Below are positions 17,063 through 25,073 of a DNA stretch of 61,370 bases, one piece after another (the stretch's first letter is position 1; each line of letters opens with the position of its first letter). The position numbers and the translations under genes are program-made. The stretch is taken from the NCBI GenBank assembly GCA_905214225.1, contig CAJMLL010000009.1, positions 1 to 61,370 on the forward strand, given 5' to 3'. Origin of the DNA: an uncultured bacterium (GTDB taxonomy: Bacteria > Bacillota > Clostridia > Peptostreptococcales > Anaerovoracaceae). Under the pieces are notes generated by a model. That model had not been told where the DNA came from. It worked only from the letters and a program-made list of their open reading frames with translations, and searched no databases.

Positions 17063-19254
17063 TGAAAAACATCATAAAAATTTTCATGGGCGACATCAGC
17101 CGTCTGAAGAACAATGTCATCGCCCTGATCGTCATCATGGGTCTTTCCGTTGTTCCCTGCCTCTATGCCTGGTTTAACATCGCCGCAAGCTGGGATCCCT
17201 ACGGCAGCACCGACCAGATTAAGATCGCCGTCGTCAATTCCGACAAAGGCTACACCGGCGAGCTGATCCCTCTCAAGATCAATGTCGGTGAATCTGTAAC
17301 CAATGAACTCCGGAAAAACACGAAAATGCACTGGGTCTTCACCACAGACAGGGAAGCCATGAACGGCGTAAAAAGCGGGGATTACTATGCGGCAATTGTG
17401 ATTCCAGAAAGCTTCAGTGACGACATGATGAGCATGTTCAGCAGCAATGCCCACGCTACACGCATTCACTATTATGTCAACCAGAAAGAAAACGCCATCG
17501 CGCCAAAAGTAACCAATAAAACCGCCAGCACAATCAAACAGAGTATTAGTGAGAACTTTATGTCAACCATTGTTCAGGTAGAACTGGACCTGATGGACAG
17601 CCTGTCGAAACTCACCGGGACCACAAGCGGCACACAGCTTCTGACCAATTTCGAGAGCAATCTGAAAGACGCCCGCTCCTCCCTGCATTCGACGCAGACT
17701 ATGATCCGCTCACTTTCAAACATGACCGGATCCCTGTCCTCCATCCTGAACACGACCTCTTCGATTCTGAAAAGCTCCGGCGTTCACACAGGAAATACAG
17801 GAGACAAAATTAAAAAAATCAAGAAGAAAACAGATCTGACTTCCGCTTCACTGAAAGGAACGCTCTCCGGAATGGATCAGCTCACAAAACAGCTGGATCA
17901 GGTCTATTCGCAGCTGGATAAACGGACTAATTCTGCCCTTTCCGACCTGAATAGCAGCGCAGAATCGGCAGATTCTTCCATTGCGGATATTCAGAGTGAC
18001 GTCAGCACACTTCTGACGAAATACCAGACCGTGAGAAACAACCTGCAGACCCTGGATGACGCAGTCCCTGCCTCCATGACCGCCGCCCACCGTGCCAACG
18101 CGAAAATTCTGGGCCGCATGGACAGCATCATTTCCCTGATGGAGCAGCTTAAGACTGACCTTTCCAACACCCGGACGGCCATTTCAGGTGGACAGAAAGA
18201 CCTTTCTTCCTATCGCAGCAAGGTAAAAAATGACCTGAACAGGATCCACTCTGCCGTCTCAGGCCTGGATAAGAAATACGACAGCAGCTGGAAAACGGAT
18301 CTTCAGAAGGCCTATTCATCCCTTCTGAAAACAGCAGATTCCCTGGATAAGACAGAAGGTCTTCTCTCTTCTGTGTCTTCCAATGCGCTCTCCGTCAGCG
18401 CCGGAACATCCGGAAGCCTGAAACAGCTGAACAGCCAGCTGAAAAAATCTGCTGCTCAGCTTCAGAACGCCGACGCGCAGCTCGGAAAAGTCATTAAAGG
18501 CATCCGCCGCGTCATCGCCACCGGCTCCCTTCAGGAACTGACGAAAATCATGGGAAATTCGTCATCTGATATCGGCTCTTTCCTTTCCGCTCCTGTGGAA
18601 GTGCAGAAAGTCGCCGTTTACAAGGTGGAAAATTACGGCTCCGCAATGGCGCCCTTCTATTCCACCCTGGCCATGTGGGTCGGCGCCGTCATGCTCATCG
18701 CACTGATGAAAACCGAGCTTTCAAAGAGCAGAAGGCGGCTGATCAAGAATCTCCAGCCCCATGAATTCTATTTTGGACGGCTGATTCTGTTTACCATCAT
18801 CGGACTGATTCAGGCAACGCTGATCACACTGGGAGATGTCCTCTATCTGCAGATTCAGTGTCTGCATCCCCTCCTGCTCCTGCTGGCCGGCTGGGTAAGC
18901 AGCTTCGTGTACGTAAACATCATGTACACCTTCACCCTGTCTTTTGGAGATGTGGGAAAAGCCATCTGCGTTGTTCTGATGGTGCTTCAGATTGCCGGTT
19001 CCGGAGGAACCTTCCCGATAGAGATGGCACCAAAGGCCTTCCGCATGATTTACCCCTTCCTGCCATTCGTCCACAGCATGACTGCCATGAGAGAGTGCAT
19101 CGCCGGAATGTACGGAAATACATACTGGCTGTCGCTTCTGAAGCTCTGCTGCTGGCTGATTCCGATGCTGCTTCTGGGACTGGTCCTGAGAAAACCGGTT
19201 ATCCGGATGAATGCATACTTTGAACGTAAACTGGAAGACACCAAACTGATGTAA
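17062..19254 (+). CDS. YhgE/Pip-family membrane protein, second copy
   Basis: A 730-residue paralogue of the preceding gene, translationally coupled to it (TAATG, one-base overlap, AAGGAG just upstream). It has the same plan: an N-terminal helix with VIALIVIMGLSVVPCLYAWF, then QIKIAVVNSDKGY, a long helical outer domain rich in Ser, Gln and Leu, the box YGSAMAPFYSTLAMWVGA, then six C-terminal helices ending at KPVIRMNAYFERKLEDTKLM. It lacks the extra C-terminal module of the first copy. The two may form a heteromeric membrane complex; tandem unequal YhgE pairs are common in clostridia as far as I recall. A strong terminator follows. Confidence 0.85.
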   Translation: MKNIIKIFMGDISRLKNNVIALIVIMGLSVVPCLYAWFNIAASWDPYGSTDQIKIAVVNSDKGYTGELIPLKINVGESVTNELRKNTKMHWVFTTDREAMNGVKSGDYYAAIVIPESFSDDMMSMFSSNAHATRIHYYVNQKENAIAPKVTNKTASTIKQSISENFMSTIVQVELDLMDSLSKLTGTTSGTQLLTNFESNLKDARSSLHSTQTMIRSLSNMTGSLSSILNTTSSILKSSGVHTGNTGDKIKKIKKKTDLTSASLKGTLSGMDQLTKQLDQVYSQLDKRTNSALSDLNSSAESADSSIADIQSDVSTLLTKYQTVRNNLQTLDDAVPASMTAAHRANAKILGRMDSIISLMEQLKTDLSNTRTAISGGQKDLSSYRSKVKNDLNRIHSAVSGLDKKYDSSWKTDLQKAYSSLLKTADSLDKTEGLLSSVSSNALSVSAGTSGSLKQLNSQLKKSAAQLQNADAQLGKVIKGIRRVIATGSLQELTKIMGNSSSDIGSFLSAPVEVQKVAVYKVENYGSAMAPFYSTLAMWVGAVMLIALMKTELSKSRRRLIKNLQPHEFYFGRLILFTIIGLIQATLITLGDVLYLQIQCLHPLLLLLAGWVSSFVYVNIMYTFTLSFGDVGKAICVVLMVLQIAGSGGTFPIEMAPKAFRMIYPFLPFVHSMTAMRECIAGMYGNTYWLSLLKLCCWLIPMLLLGLVLRKPVIRMNAYFERKLEDTKLM

Positions 19255-19263
19255 CGGCAAAAA

Positions 19264-19302
19264 CCCCGCGCAGCCGCAAATTCTGCGGCAGGCGGGGCTT
19301 TC
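19264..19302 (+). terminator. Terminator of the yhgE pair
   Basis: Stem CCCCGC ... GCGGGG with an inner GCCGCA/TGCGGC stem, followed by CTTTCTT. It also faces the end of the convergent gene at 19315. Confidence 0.8.
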
Positions 19303-19314
19303 TTGATGTCGGCG

Positions 19315-20034
19315 TTACCGGGTGGATTTTGTCCTATCTGGACCGTCCATCAGCTCTGCGTAGGTGCTGACGATCTCGTTGGTTTCCTGGATCATCGGGA
19401 AAATATCTGCCTCATCGTCAAGATCGGCAATCTGCGAGGACCAGAAGGGCCCGAGCCTGGTGTTCACCTCAAAGGCACGCTGGAAACGGTCGTAATCGCT
19501 GGCGTACTGGCCCGCCAGCTGGAGATAGCAGGCGGACATCATCAGAAGCCAGCGGCTGCGGTCACTCTCCTGCTTTTCCTGCTGATAGAGTGTGTAGTAA
19601 CGCTCGGACAGGCGCAGATGGTAAAGCTCATCGTTCTGCCAGCCGGAAATGACGGCATGGGGCGAAGCGGCCAGCATGTCCTGCTCGGCATCGGTCAGAC
19701 TGTCCAGAAATTCCCGCTTTTCCTCCTCGCTCATCGCGGCTGCCCGCTGTTTCGCACGGCTGCGGACTTCCTGCTGGATCTTCTCGCCTTCCCGGTCAAA
19801 ATCCGACTCATCAAGGTCGCCGGCCTGGATGCCGGAAAGCTGGCTCTGCCAGTCCTGCAGGGAATTCACAGCCTGGCGGTATGAATCGCCCTCCGGCTGA
19901 CCGTTGTTTTTCTGTGCAGGTTCTTCAGCATCGGCAAATTTCTGCGCTTCTTCATCGGTGTTTCTCCGTGTCATATCCATCTGCTTTATATACGCAGCCA
20001 TTTCTTTCTGCGCGGAATCAAAATCATTATCCAT
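19315..20034 (-). CDS. Unknown acidic helical protein
   Basis: I do not recognise this 239-residue protein. It is acidic and almost all helical by composition. There is no signal peptide or membrane segment. The N-terminal third is rich in Asp, Glu, Gln and Lys; the middle has a run of helix-forming residues (RSRAKQRAAAMSEEEKREFL); the C-terminal half has aromatic residues in a TPR-like rhythm (LSERYYTLYQQ, ACYLQLAGQYASDYDRFQRA). A scaffold or chaperone-like role would fit, but this is only a guess from composition. The start is supported by GGGAGGAAATG-type sequence just upstream. An intrinsic-terminator-like hairpin (20062-20080) lies in its leader. Codon use fits its neighbours. Confidence 0.7.
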   Translation of the reverse strand: MDNDFDSAQKEMAAYIKQMDMTRRNTDEEAQKFADAEEPAQKNNGQPEGDSYRQAVNSLQDWQSQLSGIQAGDLDESDFDREGEKIQQEVRSRAKQRAAAMSEEEKREFLDSLTDAEQDMLAASPHAVISGWQNDELYHLRLSERYYTLYQQEKQESDRSRWLLMMSACYLQLAGQYASDYDRFQRAFEVNTRLGPFWSSQIADLDDEADIFPMIQETNEIVSTYAELMDGPDRTKSTR

Positions 20035-20061
20035 GATAACATTTCCTCCCGAAAAATTATT

Positions 20062-20080
20062 CGGCAGAATTATCCTGCCG
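20062..20080 (-). promoter_or_regulatory. Hairpin with T-run in the leader of the 19.3 kb gene
   Basis: On the minus strand CGGCAG - 7 bases - CTGCCG, followed after five bases by TTTTT, all within 30 bases of the ribosome site. Short, but shaped like an attenuator. Confidence 0.4.
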
Positions 20081-20442
20081 GACCGGGCGGTCAGGCCCAG
20101 ATATAATCATACCACAAAACATACATATTTATTACATTCCCGCCTTGAGAATGTTGCAGATTTCTCCGGATATCCATTCACGCATAGATATTCGGTTCTG
20201 CGCTTTGCTCAAAAAAACGGAATTCGAAGAACCGCTCCAATTTTCTTCACACATTCATCACAAATCGTCTAAAAACCGTTGATCCAGATCGGACTCTCGC
20301 ATTTTCATCAAAATCTAACAGGAGAATAGTTACCCTTCCCATCTGTGCTTCCTGTAATCATTACAAACCACCCTTCAAGTTCCCCGAATCCCTCTGACAG
20401 AGGCGGAAAGCTCTACAATCTCACGCCCAGATAAAAATTCAT
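20081..20442. other. Intergenic, 360 bases
   Basis: Divergent region between the unknown gene and the fatty acid operon. A TATGAT -10-like box for the minus gene lies near 20105. I see no gene and no recognised RNA element. Confidence 0.5.
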
Positions 20443-20472
20443 TTGACAAATTCCCACTCCCGGTGCTATACT
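20443..20472 (+). promoter_or_regulatory. Promoter of the fatty acid operon
   Basis: Consensus -35 TTGACA (20443-20448), 18-base spacer, -10 TATACT (20467-20472). Predicted start of transcription is near 20479, inside or at the edge of the palindrome at 20480. Confidence 0.85.
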
Positions 20473-20479
20473 CAGCTCG

Positions 20480-20501
20480 TTATTTAAATTATTTTAAATA
20501 A
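20480..20501. promoter_or_regulatory. AT palindrome at the operon start, candidate repressor operator
   Basis: Perfect inverted repeat TTATTTAAA-TTAT-TTTAAATAA directly at the predicted +1. Position and symmetry suit a dimeric winged-helix repressor. The MarR-family gene at 28670 is the natural candidate; streptococcal FabT sites are also AT-rich palindromes of similar length. A further half-site-like TTTTTAAATAA lies just downstream (about 20505-20515). Confidence 0.6.
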
Positions 20502-20521
20502 TAATTTTTAAATAAGATTTT

Positions 20522-20803
20522 TTAAGCATGCGTGGCGCAGGGGGGTGCGGGCCGGATACCACACACGGGGAAGCAATTCTTCCGCCGCTTCCCATCGGAT
20601 CATCAGCCGGATACCCGGGCAGGCACCCCCTGCATAAGCGCAGCTTGAGAAGAAGCCGGCTTTCCGGCACAGGAGGGAAACGCGGGAACCAATCCCCGGC
20701 TTCCTGCCCAGAAGACCCTGAAGAGATCCGTCTCGGAAGCGTCTGAATCACGGCAATCCTGCTGCGCTGACAGTCAGGCAGTCAGAAAAAAAGGAGATTA
20801 AAA
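20522..20803 (+). promoter_or_regulatory. Long GC-rich structured leader of the fatty acid operon
   Basis: About 280 untranslated bases, much richer in GC than the flanks. A closing stem can form between GCAGGGGGGTGC (20537-20548) and GCACCCCCTGC (20623-20633), 11 bp with one bulged G. Inside it lies GGGAAGC/GCTTCCC (about 20568-20593). The 10-mer GCCGGATACC occurs twice (near 20551 and 20606). No known riboswitch class is recognised. No good coding frame with a ribosome site was found. Confidence 0.5.
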
Positions 20804-21034
20804 ATGACATTCGATAAAATCAAAGAAGTAATGGTTGACACTCTGAGCGTTGAAGCAGATAAGATTGATCTGGAATCCAGACTGGATGAGGATCTGGGCA
20901 TCGATTCCCTGGACGCGGTTGAACTTTCCATGGCCCTGGAAGAAGAATTTGACATCAAGATTCCGGATGACGAACTCCCGGACCTGAAAAAAGTCAGCGA
21001 CATTGTAAAACTCGTAGACAAGCTGAAGAAGTAA
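20804..21034 (+). CDS. acpP: Acyl carrier protein
   Basis: A 76-residue acyl carrier protein carrying fatty acyl chains on a 4-prime-phosphopantetheine. The attachment site is the Ser of DSL in LGIDSLDAVEL, Ser35. The protein is strongly acidic and four-helical as expected, of normal length. AAGGAG lies 9 bases before ATG. It is first in the operon, after the long leader; accB starts 13 bases after its stop. Whether this is the main ACP of the genome cannot be told, but the location with accBC-accDA-fabHKF argues for the type II synthase ACP. Confidence 0.97.
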   Translation: MTFDKIKEVMVDTLSVEADKIDLESRLDEDLGIDSLDAVELSMALEEEFDIKIPDDELPDLKKVSDIVKLVDKLKK

Positions 21035-21047
21035 TTCGAGGCGCACA

Positions 21048-21644
21048 ATGGAAAGTATGGAAATGTTTAGTGAAATTCTCCGGGATTTCAACCATTCGGA
21101 CCTCATCTCCATGGATGTGGAGATGCCGGGAATTAAACTTTCATTGAAACGTGAAAGTGCCCCGGCTGGTCTGACGCAGGAAAGCAGCAGCCGGAATCCG
21201 GAAAACCGAAACCCTGCCCTTTCTTCCAGCCCGCTGGCGAAGCCTGCAGATACTGCCGGATCAGCTGCAGCATCCTCTTCTGAAGACACAGAAACAGGCC
21301 GGCAGGCCGGCGGCGGAAATTCAGCGGCTGACGCGGCTCCCGGTCAGACTGCAGATGCAGAATCTGCCGACAGCATCGTGAAAGCGGAAACTCCGCAGAA
21401 TCAGGCAGAAACAATTCTCTGCCCTCTGGTCGGCGTATTCTACAGCGCGTCAGCCCCGGACGCAGACCCTTTTGTAACCGAAGGACAGCACGTAAAAGAA
21501 GGCGAAGTCATGTGCATCATCGAAGCGATGAAATCCATGAACGAACTGAAAGCGCCATATGACCTGACGGTAAAGAAAGTCTGCATCCAAAACGGCGATA
21601 TGGCCGAATTCCACCAGGTATTATTCGAGGTCGAAAAATGCTGA
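21048..21644 (+). CDS. accB: Biotin carboxyl carrier protein of acetyl-CoA carboxylase
   Basis: A 198-residue BCCP. An N-terminal helix/strand unit (residues 1-37) is followed by a long Ala/Ser/Pro/Glu linker (about 40-120) and the biotinyl domain. The biotinylated lysine is in IEAMKSMNEL, Lys162, and the typical thumb-bearing segment TEGQHVKEGEVMCIIEAMK is present. GAGG lies 6 bases before the ATG; in-frame alternatives at Met4 and Met6 exist. It overlaps accC by 7 bases, implying coupling. The linker is longer and more Ala-rich than in Bacillus, like the linker in the downstream fused AccDA. Confidence 0.95.
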   Translation: MESMEMFSEILRDFNHSDLISMDVEMPGIKLSLKRESAPAGLTQESSSRNPENRNPALSSSPLAKPADTAGSAAASSSEDTETGRQAGGGNSAADAAPGQTADAESADSIVKAETPQNQAETILCPLVGVFYSASAPDADPFVTEGQHVKEGEVMCIIEAMKSMNELKAPYDLTVKKVCIQNGDMAEFHQVLFEVEKC

Positions 21645-23065
21645 AGAAAGTACTGATTGCAAACCGCGGGGAGATCGCACTGCGAGTCATCCGCGAATGC
21701 ATGGACAACGGAATAAAGACGGTGATCATTTATTCAGAGGCCGATAAGGACTCCCTTCCCGTCATGATGGCCGATCAGGCCGTCTGCATCGGACCCGCCT
21801 CCCCTTCAGAAAGCTATCTGAATCAGGAGCGGATCATCACCGCCGCAAAACTCACCGGCTGCGACGCCGTACACCCGGGATTCGGATTTCTGTCTGAAAA
21901 CCCGGATTTTGCGAAACAGTGTGAGGAAAACGGTCTGAAGTTCATCGGCCCGTCTTCTAAGGTCATTTCTGAAATGGGCGACAAGGCCAAAGCAAAGGAA
22001 ATGATGAAGAAAGCCGGAGTCCCCGTCGTTCCGGGCTCTGACGGCCCGGTTTCTTCCATTGAGGAAGCCGGGAAAATCGCAGAAGAAATCGGTTTTCCGG
22101 TCCTGATCAAGGCATCTGCCGGAGGCGGCGGACGCGGCATGCGGCGTGCAGACAATGCAGAGGAATTTCCAGAAGCATACCGCGCGGCCAGTATGGAAGC
22201 CGAGGCCGCTTTCGGAAACGGAACGGTTTACGTTGAAAAACTGATCGTCAATCCCCGCCACGTGGAAGTGCAGGTCCTTGCCGACCAGTACGGAAACGTG
22301 ATTCACCTGGGCGAGCGCAACTGCTCCATCCAGAGAAGAAACCAGAAAATGCTGGAAGAAGCGCCATGCTTCGGCCTGAGCAGCAAGACCCGCAGAAAAC
22401 TCTGTCACGCGGCAGTCACTGCGGCGAAAGCATGCGGTTATGAGAGCGCAGGCACCGTCGAGTTCGTCATGGACGACCAGGAACAGTTTTACTTCATCGA
22501 AATGAATACCAGAATCCAGGTCGAACACCCGGTCACTGAGATGATCACCGGCGTCAATATCGTCCTGCAGCAGCTCCGCATCGCATCCGGCGCCCCGCTG
22601 AACATAAGCCAGGAAGATATCCACTTTAAAGGCCACGCCATCGAGTGCAGAATCTGCGCAGAAGATGCGGCGAACGGATTTTCACCGACTCCGGGAACCA
22701 TTGATTTTGTTCACTTCCCGGGAGGCTGCGGCGTCCGCGTGGAAAGCGCCCTCTTCAGCGGCAGCACGATTTCCCCATGGTACGACTCTCTCGCCGCCAA
22801 GATCATCGTCCACGCCGACACCCGCGTGCAGGCCGTCCGAAGAATGCGCCGGACCCTGGCAGAGACCATCATCCGCGGCATTCCGACCACCCTGGACATC
22901 CAGCAGCTGATCCTCTACAACCGGAAATTCCTGCAGGGAAGTTACACCACCGGATTCGCAGAAGAAGAACTGCCTGCGATGATCCGCACACTCCGGACAG
23001 CAGGTACGATCGCCGATATCGAGGGACAAAAGGAAACTGCGCAAGAAGAAAACCTGCCAGACTAG
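21638..23065 (+). CDS. accC: Biotin carboxylase subunit of acetyl-CoA carboxylase
   Basis: A 475-residue biotin carboxylase; carboxylates biotin on AccB with ATP and bicarbonate. Seen: KKVLIANRGEIALRVIREC at the N-terminus, HPGFGFLSEN, the ATP-grasp glycine loop KASAGGGGRGMR, ERNCSIQRRNQK, the active-site segment EMNTRIQVEHPVTE and HAIECRICAED. This is the normal domain set and length with a short polar C-terminal extension (after AGTIADIEG). It begins inside accB and is followed by the fused carboxyltransferase, 51 bases downstream. Confidence 0.97.
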   Translation: MLKKVLIANRGEIALRVIRECMDNGIKTVIIYSEADKDSLPVMMADQAVCIGPASPSESYLNQERIITAAKLTGCDAVHPGFGFLSENPDFAKQCEENGLKFIGPSSKVISEMGDKAKAKEMMKKAGVPVVPGSDGPVSSIEEAGKIAEEIGFPVLIKASAGGGGRGMRRADNAEEFPEAYRAASMEAEAAFGNGTVYVEKLIVNPRHVEVQVLADQYGNVIHLGERNCSIQRRNQKMLEEAPCFGLSSKTRRKLCHAAVTAAKACGYESAGTVEFVMDDQEQFYFIEMNTRIQVEHPVTEMITGVNIVLQQLRIASGAPLNISQEDIHFKGHAIECRICAEDAANGFSPTPGTIDFVHFPGGCGVRVESALFSGSTISPWYDSLAAKIIVHADTRVQAVRRMRRTLAETIIRGIPTTLDIQQLILYNRKFLQGSYTTGFAEEELPAMIRTLRTAGTIADIEGQKETAQEENLPD

Positions 23066-23116
23066 CCGGAACCGCATGACAGACCACCGTACATTTCACT
23101 CCTGGCCGATTGATTT

Positions 23117-25072
23117 TTGTCCATGGAACATCTGAAACAGAAAGCAGAAGGGATTATGGAAAACGCATTTACACAAAGAAAAGCGATTATCCGGACCATC
23201 CAGAAACTGGTCCGTTCTGGAAAACCGGAAGCTGAGATCGAACATGATTTTGAGCTCCTTCCCTGCAGAAAATGCGGGAAAGAGTTCACCCGCGCGGAGC
23301 TGAAAAACAACCTGTATGTCTGCCCGCACTGCGGAAGATACGCCAAACTGTCCGCGCCGGCAAGGATCGCATTTACGGCGGACGCAGGCACGTTCCGGGA
23401 GTTAAATCGAAGTCTCCAGGGATCGAATCCACTTGGCTTCCCTGGATATGATGAAAAGCTGAAGGAAATGCGGGAAAAGACGCATCTCCGGGACGCGGTT
23501 CTGACCGGCACCTGCAGAATCGGCGGCTTCAAGGTCATGCTGGGCGTCATGGACAGTTATTTCATGATGGGCAGCATGGGCATGGCTGTCGGTGAAAAGA
23601 TCACCCGGGCCTGCGAATATGCGACGAAGCACAAGCTTCCGCTGATTCTCTTCTGCTGCTCGGGAGGCGCGCGCATGCAGGAAGGCATGCTCTCCCTTCT
23701 GCAGATGACCAAAACCAGCGCTGCGGTGGCCAAACACAAAGAAGCCGGACTTCTTTATATTTCCATTCTCACCCATCCGACCACCGGAGGCGTCTGGGCG
23801 AGCTTTTCCGCGCTTGCGGACATTCAGCTCGCAGAGCCGGACGCCCTGATCGGTTTCGCGGGGCCGAGGGTGATTGAAGACACTATAGGAAGGAAACTGC
23901 CGCCGGGCTTCCAGCGGGCAGAATTTCAGGAAGAACACGGTTTTGTGGATGCCGTGGTCCAGAGGAAGGACATGCGGGAAAGCCTGATTCAGATACTCCG
24001 CCTGCACGACAGCAGCAAGAGGAAAAACTTCATCCCTGAACAATATTCTTTTTCTGAAGAACGTTTTGATGAATCTGTCGGTATACAGAATACGTCCGGT
24101 AAAGGGAGGCATGCGCAGAGAAAAACGGCGAATGCTGCAGACCCAGCAGACTTTTCAGGAGAAGCCGGATCTGCAGAATCTGCTGGGTCTTCGGGAACTG
24201 CAGATGCTGCGGTTTCTGCAGGATCCACAGGAAGGGAGAAATCCGCACTGCACGCCGGCACTTCCCTTTCCGCTGCAGACCGGCTCAGCATCGCAAGGCG
24301 GTCTGACCGGCCGACGGCAAAAGACTATATTCATGCGCTCTTTCAGGATTTCATGGAGCTGAGAGGCGACCGCTGTCTTGGTGAGGACGCCAGCATGATC
24401 GGCGGTATCGCATCCTTTCACGGGCTTCCTGTCACCGTCATCGGCCAGCAGAAAGGAAGAAGCCTGGAAGAGAATCTGAAATACCGCTTTGGAATGCCGA
24501 ATCCAGAAGGATATCACAAGGCTGAACGCCTGATGAAAGAGGCGGAAATATTCCACCGCCCGGTCATTACTTTTGTGGATACGCCAGGCGCTTACCCGGG
24601 AAAAGAGGCCGAAGAACACGGTCAGGGACCGGCAATCGCCTCCTGCATCATGACCATGAGCCGCCTTCAGGTTCCGACCATCTCTGTATTTATCGGAGAA
24701 GGCGGATCCGGAGGAGCCCTGGCTCTGGCCTCCTCTGACCGGATTATCATGCTGGAAAACAGTGTATTTTCCATACTGTCTCCGGAGGGATTCGCCAGTA
24801 TTCTCTGGAAAGACGCATCCAGATGGAAAGAAGCGGCAGAGGAAATGAAAATTACGGCAGGAGACCTGAAGAATCTGAAGGTTTGTGACCGGATTGTCAG
24901 TGAGCCTTACGGCGGTGCACAGAATACGCCGGACATCGTTTACCGGGGCGTCGATCTTGCCCTTTCGGAGGCACTCCTTGAGCTTCTTCCGAAGCGTCCT
25001 TCTGATCTGCTACAGACGAGATATAAAAAGTTCCGCCGAGTCGGTGCGGATGAAATCAGGAAAGGAGAATAA
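23117..25072 (+). CDS. accDA: Fused acetyl-CoA carboxylase carboxyltransferase, AccD-AccA
   Basis: Both carboxyltransferase subunits in one 651-residue chain. The N-terminal AccD part starts with a zinc finger (Cys50, Cys53, Cys69, Cys72: CRKCG ... CPHCG) and continues through GSMGMAVGEKI, CCSGGARMQEGMLSL, THPTTGGVWASFS and FAGPRVIEDTIG. A Ser/Ala/Gly-rich linker follows (about 320-375), and the AccA part begins near SIARRSDRPTAKDYI, with ELRGDRCLGED, GQQKGRSLEENLKYRFGM, DTPGAYPGKEAEEHGQGPAI and GEGGSGGALALA. All catalytic oxyanion-hole glycines are present in both halves. No good ribosome site precedes it: the start is TTG 23117 or ATG 23123, and a TTTTGTCC octamer overlaps the TTG. Fusion forces equal subunit amounts. 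Confidence 0.95.
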   Translation: MSMEHLKQKAEGIMENAFTQRKAIIRTIQKLVRSGKPEAEIEHDFELLPCRKCGKEFTRAELKNNLYVCPHCGRYAKLSAPARIAFTADAGTFRELNRSLQGSNPLGFPGYDEKLKEMREKTHLRDAVLTGTCRIGGFKVMLGVMDSYFMMGSMGMAVGEKITRACEYATKHKLPLILFCCSGGARMQEGMLSLLQMTKTSAAVAKHKEAGLLYISILTHPTTGGVWASFSALADIQLAEPDALIGFAGPRVIEDTIGRKLPPGFQRAEFQEEHGFVDAVVQRKDMRESLIQILRLHDSSKRKNFIPEQYSFSEERFDESVGIQNTSGKGRHAQRKTANAADPADFSGEAGSAESAGSSGTADAAVSAGSTGREKSALHAGTSLSAADRLSIARRSDRPTAKDYIHALFQDFMELRGDRCLGEDASMIGGIASFHGLPVTVIGQQKGRSLEENLKYRFGMPNPEGYHKAERLMKEAEIFHRPVITFVDTPGAYPGKEAEEHGQGPAIASCIMTMSRLQVPTISVFIGEGGSGGALALASSDRIIMLENSVFSILSPEGFASILWKDASRWKEAAEEMKITAGDLKNLKVCDRIVSEPYGGAQNTPDIVYRGVDLALSEALLELLPKRPSDLLQTRYKKFRRVGADEIRKGE

Positions 25073-25073
25073 A

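Noticed and set aside
20035..20803. T-box, FapR-type site or known riboswitch upstream of the fatty acid operon
   Set aside because: No T-box motif and no FapR consensus; the palindrome and GC-rich leader match no class that I know.
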